The notes below the pieces were generated by a model that was not told where the DNA came from, did no database searches, and saw only the letters and a list, made by a program, of their open reading frames with translations. From the NCBI RefSeq assembly GCF_030252345.1, contig NZ_CP126980.1, positions 7,641,501 through 7,705,500 on the forward strand: DNA of 64,000 bases, written 5' to 3'. This stretch comes from Actinoplanes oblitus. Lineage in GTDB: Bacteria; Actinomycetota; Actinomycetes; Mycobacteriales; Micromonosporaceae. A program made the position numbers and the translations under genes. Below are positions 8,645 to 20,003 of the stretch, piece by piece. Every line of letters begins with the position of its first letter. Positions within the stretch are counted from its first letter, which is position 1.

Positions 8645-9481
8645 GTGTCGTCGATCAAGGACCGGCAGCGCGCGGCGGCGCGGGCGCGGCTCGAGAAGGA
8701 GATGGCCGAGCGCGCCGCGGCGGCCAAGAGCCGGCGTCGCAAGCAGGCGATCATCGGCTCGGCCCTGGCCGTGGTGGTGGTCGCCGGCGCGGCCGTGTGG
8801 ATCGTCACCGCGCTCAAGAAGGACGACAAGAAGTCGACCTCCAGCGCTGCCGGCACCGTGGCCTGCAGCTGGACCCCGGAGGACGCGTCCACCGGCGGCC
8901 CGGGCATCAAGGACACCGGCGGCACCCCGCCGACGAACGTGCCGAACGTCGGTAAGGAGACGCTGACGCTGGACACCGGCCTCGGCGTGATCACCGCCGC
9001 GGTCGACAAGGCGAAGGCGCCGTGCACCACCGCCGCGTTCGACTACCTGGCGACCAAGAAGTTCTGGGACAACACCAAGTGCCACCGCCTCACCACCGCG
9101 GGCATCAAGGTGCTGCAGTGCGGTGACCCGACCGCGAAGGGCAAGGGTTACCGGCAGACCGACGGCCAGGGCGGCCCGAACTTCAAGTACGCCGAGGAGA
9201 ACCTGCCGCTCGGCCAGGACCCGACCTACCCCAAGGGCACCCTCGCGATGGCCCGCACCCAGACGCCGGGCACCACCGGCAGCCAGTTCTTCATCGTCTG
9301 GGGCGACGACATCAAGGCCGACGCGCTGCCCGCGGAGTACACCATCCTGGGCACCGTCACCAAGGGCATGGACATCGTGGAAAAGGTCGGCAAGGCCGGC
9401 AGCGACAACGCCAACGGCCAGGGTGACGGCCACCCGAAGCTCGAGGTCAACATCAAGACCCTGACCATGGCCGCGGCGTAA
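8645..9481 (+). CDS. Membrane-anchored peptidyl-prolyl cis-trans isomerase (cyclophilin type)
   Basis: A 278-residue paralogue of the preceding gene, with the same layout: basic N-terminus (SSIKDRQRAAARAR), one membrane segment (about 34-57), a linker and an extracytoplasmic cyclophilin domain. It keeps CHRL (146-149, catalytic Arg148), LQCGDP and GSQFFIVW, so isomerase activity is expected on secreted or envelope proteins. GTG at 8645 is chosen because AGGAGG sits 7 nt upstream; an alternative GTG at 8612 overlaps the previous stop but has no such site. A strong terminator follows. Confidence 0.92.
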   Translation: MSSIKDRQRAAARARLEKEMAERAAAAKSRRRKQAIIGSALAVVVVAGAAVWIVTALKKDDKKSTSSAAGTVACSWTPEDASTGGPGIKDTGGTPPTNVPNVGKETLTLDTGLGVITAAVDKAKAPCTTAAFDYLATKKFWDNTKCHRLTTAGIKVLQCGDPTAKGKGYRQTDGQGGPNFKYAEENLPLGQDPTYPKGTLAMARTQTPGTTGSQFFIVWGDDIKADALPAEYTILGTVTKGMDIVEKVGKAGSDNANGQGDGHPKLEVNIKTLTMAAA

Positions 9482-9507
9482 CCCCCGCTCCGCACGGAAC
9501 AGCGAAA

Positions 9508-9539
9508 CCCCGCACCGGTCACGACCGGTGCGGGGTTTT
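9508..9539 (+). terminator. Rho-independent terminator after the cyclophilin pair
   Basis: A perfect 12-bp GC-rich stem (9508-9519 with 9524-9535), loop CACG, then TTTT. It lies between convergent genes and is preceded by AAA, so it may also serve the rel transcript on the other strand. Confidence 0.9.
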
Positions 9540-9550
9540 CGCTATGGCGG

Positions 9551-12064
<2,514 letters not shown>

Positions 12065-12215
12065 GGTCTCCACCGGTGCGAGACGCCCGGCGAAGTCGAT
12101 TTCTCCCAGGGGTGGCCCTCTGGAACGACCATCCTACCCGCACCGACATCGCGATCGGCCCTGCCGAACGGGAGAATCGGCCGGACCGGGCGGGCGAACA
12201 ACCAGCTAAACCGGA

Positions 12216-12761
12216 TCAAACGGTCAGCAGGGCGTGTACCGTCCGCGGCTCCAGCTTCTCCCGCCCGTTCAGGAAGCCCAGCTCCAGCAGCACGGAGAAA
12301 CCGGCCAGCGTGCCGCCGGCCCGCTCCACCAGGTCCATCGCGGCGGCCGCCGTGCCACCGGTGGCGAGCACGTCGTCGACCACCAGGACGCGCTGTCCGG
12401 CGATGAACGCGTCCTCGTGCACCTCGAGGGTGGCCTCACCGTATTCGAGCGCGTACGACGCGGACAGCGCCTTGCGCGGCAGCTTGCCGGCCTTGCGGAT
12501 CGGCACCACCCCGGCACCGGTGGCGTAGCCCAGCGCCGCCGCCAGCAGGAAGCCGCGCGCCTCGACGCCGGCCACCACGTCGAACGAGCCGGCCCCGTAG
12601 TGCGCGGCGATCCCGTCGACCACCTGGCGGAACACCGGGCCGTCGGCGAACAGCGGCATCAGGTCCTTGAAGACGACGCCCGGCTTGGGGAAGTCCGGCA
12701 CGTCGATGCTGGCGCCCGCGACCAGGGCGGCGAGCTGGGCCGGGGAGTTCTCGGTAGACAC
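12216..12761 (-). CDS. apt: Adenine phosphoribosyltransferase
   Basis: Converts adenine and PRPP to AMP in purine salvage. The 181-residue protein has the family start (IDVPDFPKPGVVFKDLMPL) and the PRPP loop VLVVDDVLATGGT. GTG at 12761 fits the family length; an open frame reaches 12794 but has no family sequence. It sits between secF (60 bp away) and rel (150 bp away), a conserved actinobacterial order. Confidence 0.94.
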   Translation of the reverse strand: MSTENSPAQLAALVAGASIDVPDFPKPGVVFKDLMPLFADGPVFRQVVDGIAAHYGAGSFDVVAGVEARGFLLAAALGYATGAGVVPIRKAGKLPRKALSASYALEYGEATLEVHEDAFIAGQRVLVVDDVLATGGTAAAAMDLVERAGGTLAGFSVLLELGFLNGREKLEPRTVHALLTV

Positions 12762-12821
12762 GGCGAACAGCCTAGAGGCCCGCCACCGCGGCAACGGTGA
12801 CGGGCCTCTGGTCCAGCGTTT

Positions 12822-13973
12822 CTAGCGCTTGCCGCCGGGGCGGTTGTTCGCACCGCGACGGGTGGCCGGGCGGGCACCCGGGCGCGGCGTGCTGCCACCG
12901 GCCATCGCCGGGACGTCGGCGTCGGTGGCGTTCGCCGGGCGGGTCCGCTCGCCGCGGGCCACGTCGTCCGACCGGTTGGCCCGGCGGGTGAGCACCCGGG
13001 CGTTGTGCGCCTTGATCTTCGGCTCCTGGTCCTTGAGCGCGCTGAGCACCGGCGCGGCGAACAGGATCGAGGAGAGCACCCCGAAGCCCATGCCGACGAA
13101 GAGCACCAGGCCCAGGTCCTTCAGGGTGCCGGCGCCGAGCAGGCCGGCGCCGATGAAGAGCAGGCCACCGACCGGCAGCAGCGCCACCAGACCGGTGTTC
13201 AGCGAGCGCATCAGGGTCTGGTTGACCGCCAGGTTGGTCGCCTCGGCGTAGGTGCGGCTGCTGCCCGCGGTGATGCCCCGGGTGTTCTCCTGCACCTTGT
13301 CGAAGACCACGACCACGTCGTACAGCGAGTAGCCGAGGATCGTCAGGAAGCCGATCACCGTGGACGGCGAGACCTCGAAACCGACCATCGAGTAGACACC
13401 CGCGGTGAGCACCAGGTCGAGCAGCAGCGAGGCCAGCGCGGCCACCGCCATCCGCCACTCGAACCGGATCACCAGGTAACCCACCACCAGCACCAGGAAG
13501 ACCAGCAGACCGATGATCGCCTGCTGGGTGACCTGGCCGCCCCAGGCCGGGGACACCTGGCTGTCACTGACGTTCTCGGCCTTCACCCCGAGGTCGGCGA
13601 CCATCGCGGCCTTGGCCTTCTCCGCCTCGGCCGGGGAGAGCGCCGAGGCGCGCACCGTGAAGCTGGCGTCCTTGCCCTCGCCGACCTGCTGGGCGGCGTT
13701 GACCGTGGCACCCGGGTTCGCCGCGGAGATCGCCGTGTGGACCGCGTCGTTGACCCGGTCCTTGGTCAGGACCGTGCCGTTCGCGGAGGCCGGGATGCTG
13801 AACGAGGTGCCACCGGCGAACTCGATGCCGAGCTCGAAGCCGCGGATCAGGAAGCTGCCGATCGAGATCAGTACCAGCGCGGCCGCGATGGTGAACCACA
13901 TCTTCCGGCGGCCCACGATGTTGATGTTCGCTTCACCCGCGTAGAGGCGGGACGCGAGACCGGGACGGGCCAT
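12822..13973 (-). CDS. secF: Protein translocase subunit SecF
   Basis: An accessory membrane subunit of SecYEG that couples the proton gradient to late steps of export. The 383-residue protein has the family N-terminus (INIVGRRKMWF), a first membrane segment, the LGIEFAGGTSF motif after it, an extracytoplasmic domain and five further C-terminal segments including the conserved GYSLYDVVVVFD region. The basic tail of about 70 residues (rich in Arg, Pro and Gly) is longer than in E. coli. It begins 1 nt after the secD stop codon. Confidence 0.95.
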   Translation of the reverse strand: MARPGLASRLYAGEANINIVGRRKMWFTIAAALVLISIGSFLIRGFELGIEFAGGTSFSIPASANGTVLTKDRVNDAVHTAISAANPGATVNAAQQVGEGKDASFTVRASALSPAEAEKAKAAMVADLGVKAENVSDSQVSPAWGGQVTQQAIIGLLVFLVLVVGYLVIRFEWRMAVAALASLLLDLVLTAGVYSMVGFEVSPSTVIGFLTILGYSLYDVVVVFDKVQENTRGITAGSSRTYAEATNLAVNQTLMRSLNTGLVALLPVGGLLFIGAGLLGAGTLKDLGLVLFVGMGFGVLSSILFAAPVLSALKDQEPKIKAHNARVLTRRANRSDDVARGERTRPANATDADVPAMAGGSTPRPGARPATRRGANNRPGGKR

Positions 13974-13974
13974 G

Positions 13975-15939
13975 TCAGGCCTCCTTCACACGCGAGGAGA
14001 CGGACTCCTCGGTCGAGTTGCGGCGCAGGACGCGGCCGAGACCGCTGACCCGCGGCGACAGGAACGCCTTGGTGTTGGCGAACATTGTCATGATCGGGTG
14101 CCGGAAGAGGAACACCACGACCAAGTCAAGCACGGTGGAGAGGCCCATGGCGAAGGCGAAGCCCTGCACCGCGCCGATCGACACGATGTACAGCACCACC
14201 GCACACATGATGGTGATGGTGTTCGCCGAGATGATCGTCCGCCGGGCCCGGTGCCACGCCCGCGGCACCGCGCTACGCGGCGTCCGGCCCTCGTGGATCT
14301 CGTCCTTGAGCCGCTCGAAGTAGATGACGAACGAGTCCGCCGCCACACCGAGCGACACGATGAAGCCGGCGATACCGGCCAGCGTCAGCGTGTATCCGAT
14401 GGTACGGCCCAGGAAGACCAGCGCGCCGAAGGTGAGCAGACCGGAGAGCATCAGGCTCAGGAAGATCACCGAGCCGAGCAGCCGGTAGTAGAAGAACGCG
14501 TACACCGCCACCAGGGCCATGCCGATCGCCGCCGCGATCAGACCGGCTTCCAGCTGCTGGCCGCCGAGGCTCGCCGAGATGGTCTGCGCCGGACCGGCCG
14601 AGAAGGTGACCGGGATCGCGCCGAACTTGAGCTGGTCGGCCAGCTTCTTGGCGCTGACCGCGTCGAACTGACCGGTGATCTGCGAGGAGCCGGTCAGCAC
14701 GCCCTGGATCTGCGGCGCGGAGAGGATCTCCTTGTCCAGCACGACAGCCACCGCGCAGTGGTCGGCGTTGTTCGGGTACAGCGCCTGGACGGCGGTGAAG
14801 CAGGGGTCGCTGGAGGTCGCGTTGTACGCCTCCCGGGTCAGGTCGGCCCACTTCTTCTGGCCCTCGCTCTTGAAGTCGAGCGAGACCACCCAGCGGCCGG
14901 TCTGCTGGTCGAGCTGCGGGCTAGCGCTGGAGATGTCGTCGCCGACGACCTTCGCCTTGTCCAGCTTGACCTTGGCGACGCCCTCGAAGCAGGCCACCAC
15001 CTCGGTGTCCCGGTTGTCGATCGAGCCGTTCGGCCGCTTGTTGAGCTGGTCGCAGCCGATCGTCGGGACGTTGAACTGCATCTCCGGGCTGAGCGCCGCC
15101 ACCTCGGCCGGGTTCAGCGTGGCGAACGGCTTGTAGGCCAGGCCCGCCTTCGGGTCGGTGGACAGGTCGACCGGCGCCTTCAGCGCCTCGGCCTGCGCCC
15201 AGAGCTTCGCGCCGACCTTCTGCGCGATCGCCGCGCGCTGCGCCTTGACGTCGGCGGTGACCGGCGCGTCCGACGCCGCCGCGCTCGGGGTGGCGGCCGG
15301 CGCCCCGGCCGAGGCCGACGGTGCCGCGGACGGCTTGACCGACGGGGTGCTGCTCGGCACCGCCTCGCCACCGCCCTGGCCGCCGGTGCCCGCCGACGCG
15401 CTGGAGGTGATCTTCGGCGCGGCGCCGGCGCTGCTCTTCGGCTTGGCGCCGGCCGAGGCCGACGGCTTGGCCGACGGGTTCCCGCTCGCCGCCGCGCTCG
15501 GCGTCGGCGACGCCGGGTTCAGCGCGCTCGCGGCGACGTCGCCGGTGGTCGCGGTGACCAGCCGGAACCGCATGTTCGCGGCCTGGGCCAGGTCCTTGAG
15601 CTGGTCCTTCGCCTCACCGGCCAGCGAGACCACGATGGTGTTCTTGCCCTGGATGACCACGTCGGCCTCGGAGACACCGAGAGCGTTCACGCGCTTCTCG
15701 ATGATCGACTTGGCCTGCTCCATCGCCTCCTGGCTCGGCGTGCCGCCGGCCTGCGTCGCGATGTACGTCGCCTGCGTGCCACCGACCAGGTCGAGCCCGC
15801 GCTTCGGTTGCAGCCGGTCGGTGAAGCTGCCCTTGGCGTCACCAGCGAAGAAGACCAAGAGATACAGGACGACGAAGATCAGGCCGAGCACGCCGAGTTG
15901 GCGTCCGGGATGCATCTGTCCCTGTGGTGGTCGTGCCAC
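13975..15939 (-). CDS. secD: Protein translocase subunit SecD with a low-complexity insert
   Basis: Partner of SecF in the Sec translocase, 654 residues. It has a first membrane segment (about 17-35), the RGLDLVGGTQ motif, the extracytoplasmic P1 region, and a C-terminal block of five membrane segments with SLGVAADSFVIYFERLKDE. An insert of about 90 residues of Ala, Ser, Pro and Lys (about 135-225) splits the extracytoplasmic domain and has no counterpart in E. coli SecD. Start GTG at 15939 follows GGGAGA. It forms an operon with secF and yajC. Confidence 0.95.
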   Translation of the reverse strand: MARPPQGQMHPGRQLGVLGLIFVVLYLLVFFAGDAKGSFTDRLQPKRGLDLVGGTQATYIATQAGGTPSQEAMEQAKSIIEKRVNALGVSEADVVIQGKNTIVVSLAGEAKDQLKDLAQAANMRFRLVTATTGDVAASALNPASPTPSAAASGNPSAKPSASAGAKPKSSAGAAPKITSSASAGTGGQGGGEAVPSSTPSVKPSAAPSASAGAPAATPSAAASDAPVTADVKAQRAAIAQKVGAKLWAQAEALKAPVDLSTDPKAGLAYKPFATLNPAEVAALSPEMQFNVPTIGCDQLNKRPNGSIDNRDTEVVACFEGVAKVKLDKAKVVGDDISSASPQLDQQTGRWVVSLDFKSEGQKKWADLTREAYNATSSDPCFTAVQALYPNNADHCAVAVVLDKEILSAPQIQGVLTGSSQITGQFDAVSAKKLADQLKFGAIPVTFSAGPAQTISASLGGQQLEAGLIAAAIGMALVAVYAFFYYRLLGSVIFLSLMLSGLLTFGALVFLGRTIGYTLTLAGIAGFIVSLGVAADSFVIYFERLKDEIHEGRTPRSAVPRAWHRARRTIISANTITIMCAVVLYIVSIGAVQGFAFAMGLSTVLDLVVVFLFRHPIMTMFANTKAFLSPRVSGLGRVLRRNSTEESVSSRVKEA

Positions 15940-16081
15940 GGCGTTCGGTCTCCCTGTGTTCCGGCCGCGCGGCCGCGCGGCTCTGTCGATCGATGGCCGG
16001 CCGTCGACTTGTCGGACGGCGGCCGGGACGGACCGGGCCCGCCGGCGTAGGCGCCGCGGGCCGGTCCGGGGGGTGGTGTTG

Positions 16082-16459
16082 TCAGTCCTGCTTCCGGACG
16101 TCGACGACCGGGCTCGACGGCTCGTCCGCGACCGGCTCGGCCACGACCGGCTCGGCCTCGGCGGCCGGCTCGGCGGCGCGGGTGACCACCCGGGCGATGG
16201 CCGGGCGGGCGAACCGGACCACCACGTCCGGTGCGATCTCCAGGGTCACCACGTCGCTCTCGGCGGTCACCACGGTGCCGTGCAGCCCGCCGATGGTCAC
16301 GACCTCGTCACCCGTACCGAGCTTGTTCTGCATCTCCATCGCCTCCCGGCGCCGCTTCTGCTGCGGCCGGATCATCAGGAAATACATCACGCCGATGATC
16401 AGGATGAAGGGCAGGAACAGCCCCAGTGGGTTGGAGCTCGCGGACTCGGCCACGTACAC
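16082..16459 (-). CDS. yajC: Preprotein translocase subunit YajC
   Basis: A small membrane protein of the SecDF-YajC complex, about 125 residues. It has one N-terminal membrane segment (SNPLGLFLPFILIIGVMYF), the hallmark IRPQQKRRRE and the domain continuing GDEVVTIGGLHGTVV, then an acidic Ala/Val/Pro tail. I prefer GTG at 16459 (VYVAESAS, with GGAAGG upstream) over the longer in-frame start at 16516, which would put 19 extra residues before the membrane segment. It is 142 bp upstream of secD. Confidence 0.88.
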   Translation of the reverse strand: MYVAESASSNPLGLFLPFILIIGVMYFLMIRPQQKRRREAMEMQNKLGTGDEVVTIGGLHGTVVTAESDVVTLEIAPDVVVRFARPAIARVVTRAAEPAAEAEPVVAEPVADEPSSPVVDVRKQD

Positions 16460-16605
16460 GGGAAACAGCCTTCCGTAGGCCACCGGGAGCTCGTTCGAGG
16501 CTCGCCGGGGCGTCAAAACATCCGGGTTGAAGCGGGGGCGAGTCTAATCGGTCAACCTGGAGACTACGAATGCGGCACACGTCACGTTCACATCACGAGG
16601 GATAT

Positions 16606-17649
16606 TCACGCATCTCGCGCGAACAGGTCTCCCTGAAACACCCCGGACCTGCCGTCCTGCGGCGGAGTCTTGCCCAAGTGCGCCCAGCCGGCCTCGGTGG
16701 CCACCCGGCCGCGCGGGGTGCGGGCGAGCAGCCCGGCCCGCACCAGGAACGGCTCGCACACCTCCTCGACCGTGTCGGCCTGCTCACCGACGGCCACGGC
16801 CAGCGTGGAGAGGCCGACCGGGCCGCCCTTGAACGACTCGATCAGGGCGCGCAGCACCGCCCGGTCCAGCCGGTCCAGGCCGAGCGCGTCGACGTCGTAC
16901 ACCTGCAGGGCGGCCTTGGCCACCGCGTCGGTGACCGTCCCGTCGGCCCGCACCTCGGCGAAGTCCCGGACCCGGCGCAGCAGGCGGTTCGCGATACGCG
17001 GCGTGCCGCGGGAGCGGCCGGCGATCTCGGCGGCCCCCTCCGGGGTGATCGGCACGCCGAGGATCCGGGCCGAACGGTGCAGCAGCGCGTCGAGGTCGGC
17101 GGGTGAGTAGAAGTCCAGGTGCGCGACGAAGCCGAACCGGTCGCGCATCGGCCCGGTCAGCAGGCCGGCCCGGGTGGTCGCGCCGACCAGCGTGAACGGC
17201 TCCACGTCGAGGGGGATGGCGGTCGCACCCGGGCCCTTGCCGACCACCACGTCGACCCGGAAGTCCTCCATGGCGCTGTAGAGCAGCTCCTCGGCCGGCT
17301 TGGCGATCCGGTGGATCTCGTCGATGAAGAGCACGTCGCCCGGGGCCAGGCCGGTCAGGATCGCGGCCAGGTCGCCGGAGCGCTCGATCACCGGGCCGCT
17401 GGTGGTCCGGATCCCGGTGCCCAGCTCGGCCGCCACGATGTTGGCCAGCGTCGTCTTGCCCAGGCCGGGCGGGCCGGAGAGCAGGATGTGGTCGGGCGGG
17501 GTGCCGCGGCCCATCGATGCCTTGAGCAGCAGCTCCAGCTGGTCCCGGACCCGGTGCTGGGCGATGAAGTCGGACAGCCGGCGGGGGCGGACACTGGCCT
17601 CGGCGTCCAGCTCACCGTCGCCGACGAACGGCGAGAGGTCGTCGGTCAT
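16606..17649 (-). CDS. ruvB: Holliday junction branch migration ATPase RuvB
   Basis: The hexameric AAA+ motor that drives branch migration with RuvA. The 347-residue protein has Walker A GPPGLGKT (59-66), Walker [10 protein letters not shown], the arginine-finger region [12 protein letters not shown] and the C-terminal winged helix ([14 protein letters not shown]). It overlaps the ruvA stop by an ATGA junction. The 146-bp space towards yajC has no gene. Confidence 0.97.
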   Translation of the reverse strand: MTDDLSPFVGDGELDAEASVRPRRLSDFIAQHRVRDQLELLLKASMGRGTPPDHILLSGPPGLGKTTLANIVAAELGTGIRTTSGPVIERSGDLAAILTGLAPGDVLFIDEIHRIAKPAEELLYSAMEDFRVDVVVGKGPGATAIPLDVEPFTLVGATTRAGLLTGPMRDRFGFVAHLDFYSPADLDALLHRSARILGVPITPEGAAEIAGRSRGTPRIANRLLRRVRDFAEVRADGTVTDAVAKAALQVYDVDALGLDRLDRAVLRALIESFKGGPVGLSTLAVAVGEQADTVEEVCEPFLVRAGLLARTPRGRVATEAGWAHLGKTPPQDGRSGVFQGDLFARDA

Positions 17650-18248
17650 CGCGTCTTGCCCAGCAACCGGATGGCCTGGCGCAGCAGCACCGGAACCGGC
17701 GGCACCTCGCCGTCGATGGTCTCCCCGATCGCGGCGACCGCCTGGTCGGCCTGGGTGGCGCTCCAGCCGAGCGCGAGCACACCCTGGCGGACCTGCTCCT
17801 GCCAGGCGCCGTTCAGCACGCCGGCGCTCCCGCCGTCGCCGAACCCGACCGGGCCGATCTTGTCCTTGAGCTCGACGATCATCTTCTCGGCGCCGCGCTT
17901 GCCGATGCCCGGGACCTGGGTGAGGGCGGCGATGTCGCCGCCGCCGATGGCCCGGCGCACCGCGTCCGGCTGGTGGACCGCGAGCACCGCCTGCGCGATC
18001 CGCGGGCCGACCCCGTTGGCGGTGAGCAGCAGCTCGAACAGCTGCCGCTCGTCGTCGTCGGCGAAGCCGTAGAGGGTGAGCGAGTCCTCCCGGACGATGA
18101 GCGTGGTGGCCAGCCGGGCCTCGGCACCGGTGCGCACCCCGGCCAGCGTGTTCGGCGCGCAGAAGACCCGCATGCCGACGCCGCCGACCTCGACCACGGC
18201 ACTGTCCGGGAGGATCGCGGTGACCACACCGCGCACGCTGGCGATCAT
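17646..18248 (-). CDS. ruvA: Holliday junction branch migration protein RuvA
   Basis: Binds the four-way junction and loads RuvB. The 200-residue protein has the N-terminal OB fold ([20 protein letters not shown]), the helix-hairpin-helix region ([21 protein letters not shown] is split over about 108-128) and the small C-terminal domain that contacts RuvB. It overlaps ruvC upstream and ruvB downstream by 4-nt stop/start junctions, so all three are translationally coupled. Confidence 0.97.
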   Translation of the reverse strand: MIASVRGVVTAILPDSAVVEVGGVGMRVFCAPNTLAGVRTGAEARLATTLIVREDSLTLYGFADDDERQLFELLLTANGVGPRIAQAVLAVHQPDAVRRAIGGGDIAALTQVPGIGKRGAEKMIVELKDKIGPVGFGDGGSAGVLNGAWQEQVRQGVLALGWSATQADQAVAAIGETIDGEVPPVPVLLRQAIRLLGKTR

Positions 18249-18775
18249 CGGCTGCTCCTGCGGGCGGCGGCGAGCGCCGCGGCTTGGATCCTGGCGCGGG
18301 TGCCCCCGCGCCAGATGTGACAGATGGCGATGGCGATGGCGTCCGCCGCGTCCGCCGGTCTCGGCGGCGCGTCGAGCCGCAGCAGGCGGGTCACCATGGC
18401 GGTGACCTGCTTCTTGTCCGCGGTGCCGGAGCCGGTGACGGCGGCCTTCACCTCGCTCGGCGTGTAGGTCTGCACCGGCAGCCCGGCCCGCGAACCGGCC
18501 AGGATGGCGACCGCGCTGGCCTGCGCCGTGCCCATCACGGTCCGCGCGTTGTGTTGCGAGAACACCCGCTCCACCGCCACGCTCTCCGGCCGGTGCAGCG
18601 CGACCAGCTCGGTCAGGCTGCGGTCCAGGTGCAGCAGGCGCAGCGAGATGTCCTCGTCCGGCTCACTGCGCACCACGTGGTAGGCGATCAGCTTGCCGGG
18701 CCGGCCGGGCACGCCCTCGACCACACCCACCCCGCACCGGGTGAGACCCGGGTCGATGCCGAGCACGCGCACCAC
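18245..18775 (-). CDS. ruvC: Crossover junction endodeoxyribonuclease RuvC
   Basis: Resolves Holliday junctions. The 176-residue protein has the RNase H-like fold, with the first catalytic Asp in [11 protein letters not shown], Glu in [16 protein letters not shown] and the C-terminal acidic pair in [12 protein letters not shown]. Start GTG at 18775 follows GGGGAGG. It is first of ruvC-ruvA-ruvB and has an SOS-type operator immediately upstream. Confidence 0.96.
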   Translation of the reverse strand: MVRVLGIDPGLTRCGVGVVEGVPGRPGKLIAYHVVRSEPDEDISLRLLHLDRSLTELVALHRPESVAVERVFSQHNARTVMGTAQASAVAILAGSRAGLPVQTYTPSEVKAAVTGSGTADKKQVTAMVTRLLRLDAPPRPADAADAIAIAICHIWRGGTRARIQAAALAAARRSSR

Positions 18776-18786
18776 GGCCTCCCCTC

Positions 18787-18802
18787 ACGTACGTGTGTTC
18801 GA
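18787..18802 (-). promoter_or_regulatory. Probable LexA (SOS) operator and promoter of ruvCAB
   Basis: On the + strand the site reads ACGTAC-GTGT-GTTCGA, against the actinobacterial LexA consensus TCGAAC-N4-GTTCGA. The right half is perfect and the core CGAAC-N4-GTTCG differs at one base. It lies 11-27 nt before the ruvC start, with a possible -10 element TATTAG just upstream on the minus strand, so the repressor would cover the transcription start. ruvC is a known LexA target in mycobacteria. Confidence 0.6.
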
Positions 18803-18869
18803 CACCCTAATACGGTCACCCCTTGCGCTCGCCGCCGACACGCTCCGACGATGGGTGCGGGAGGTAGCG

Positions 18870-19406
18870 ATGTACCTCATACCGCCGATGGACGACGACC
18901 CGCCACCGGAGTTCGTCGATGTCGTCGCGGCTCACGAGGCCGAACTGCGGCGCGAGGCGCTGCGCCTGACCGGCGGTGACCCGGTGGGCCAGGCGATCTA
19001 TCAGGACGCGCTGACCGACCTGGCCGGCCACTGGCGCCGGCTGCACTGGTGGGGTCGCCTCACCGGCTCCGACGCCCCCGGCATCTACCTGCGCAAACGC
19101 CTGGTCAAGCGGACCGCGGCGTGGTGCGACGACCAGGTTTACGAGGTCGAGGTCCGCGTGCTGCGGCCGCCGGCACCGGCATGGGTCACGGTGGGCGGGC
19201 ACGCCGCCAGCATCGCTTTCCACAAGGCCGCGGTGCTTGACGGTACGGCGCGAGCGGGCCTGCTCACCCTGGCGGACGCCTCCGTCGCCTGGTGCCACGC
19301 CTGGCGCCAGTCCGAGCACCGCCGCATCGCCCGCCTGCTGATCGGCGGCCTTCTCCTGGTCGGCGGCATCATCCAGTGCATGTCCTGGCTCGCCACCGGT
19401 TCCTAA
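18870..19406 (+). CDS. Hypothetical tail-anchored protein with a sigma-region-2-like N-terminus
   Basis: A 178-residue protein of unassigned function. Residues 13-50 (AHEAELRREALRLTGGDPVG and onward) look like region 2.1-2.2 of ECF sigma factors, but no -10 or -35 recognition region follows. A hydrophobic segment close to the C-terminus (about 152-172, RIARLLIGGLLLVGG...) would anchor it in the membrane. ATG at 18870 is chosen because GGGAGG lies 7 nt upstream. It is divergent from ruvC. Its stop codon overlaps the stop of the convergent Uma2 gene. Confidence 0.7.
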   Translation: MYLIPPMDDDPPPEFVDVVAAHEAELRREALRLTGGDPVGQAIYQDALTDLAGHWRRLHWWGRLTGSDAPGIYLRKRLVKRTAAWCDDQVYEVEVRVLRPPAPAWVTVGGHAASIAFHKAAVLDGTARAGLLTLADASVAWCHAWRQSEHRRIARLLIGGLLLVGGIIQCMSWLATGS

Positions 19407-19972
19407 CCCTCGGCCCGCCCAGCCTTGTACTCGGCTTCCAGCTCGGAGAGGCGGAGTTTGCGCTTTTCGATGTAGACCGGCTTGCCCGCGTCCTCGCCCA
19501 GCCGGTTGACGATGACCGTGGCGTCGTCGTGCGAGCGATCGTCGTCCCGCTCGACGATCCAGTATTCCGGGATGCCCTGCTCGGCATACCAGTCGGCTTT
19601 GTAGGTGTACTCACCGTTCGGCGAGTTCTCCGAGACAACCTCGACCACAAGGCTGAAGGCAGATCCGGGCAGATTCGAATAGTCGGCAGTATTAGGTGGC
19701 AGCGTGAGGACCACGCCGACATCCGGGAGGCGACAGTCCCGCGGCCGGGTTCCGAGCACTCCAGGATCCTGGAACGCCCGGGCGCCGGCCGCGAGCAACA
19801 TAAGGCAGACCCGCATCGTCATGTCTTTATGCCAGAACGACGACGGCGTCATGATGACGAGGTTTCCGTTATGCAGTTCATAGCGATAGCCGGGGGGCAG
19901 GTGGACAAGATCCTCGACATCCAGATCCTCGAGGGCTGACAGGTGCAGCACTGGGTCGTTCAACACGAGCAC
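19403..19972 (-). CDS. Uma2-family (DUF820) putative endonuclease
   Basis: A 189-residue PD-(D/E)XK-fold protein of a family abundant in actinobacteria and cyanobacteria, usually of unknown role. Diagnostic parts are GYRYELHNGNLVIM at the N-terminus, the catalytic Asp of PDVGVVL (about 104), the Glu of VVEVVSENS, and KADWYAEQGIPEYWIVE. All the catalytic acidic and Lys positions appear present. It is a single gene between the ruv and yebC units. Confidence 0.85.
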   Translation of the reverse strand: MLVLNDPVLHLSALEDLDVEDLVHLPPGYRYELHNGNLVIMTPSSFWHKDMTMRVCLMLLAAGARAFQDPGVLGTRPRDCRLPDVGVVLTLPPNTADYSNLPGSAFSLVVEVVSENSPNGEYTYKADWYAEQGIPEYWIVERDDDRSHDDATVIVNRLGEDAGKPVYIEKRKLRLSELEAEYKAGRAEG

Positions 19973-20003
19973 CCCCTCAACCTACTTGCCCCGCGACTAC
20001 CTG

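Noticed and set aside
13972..16050. A 692-codon frame antisense to secD
   Set aside because: Shadow of secD; no recognisable domain.
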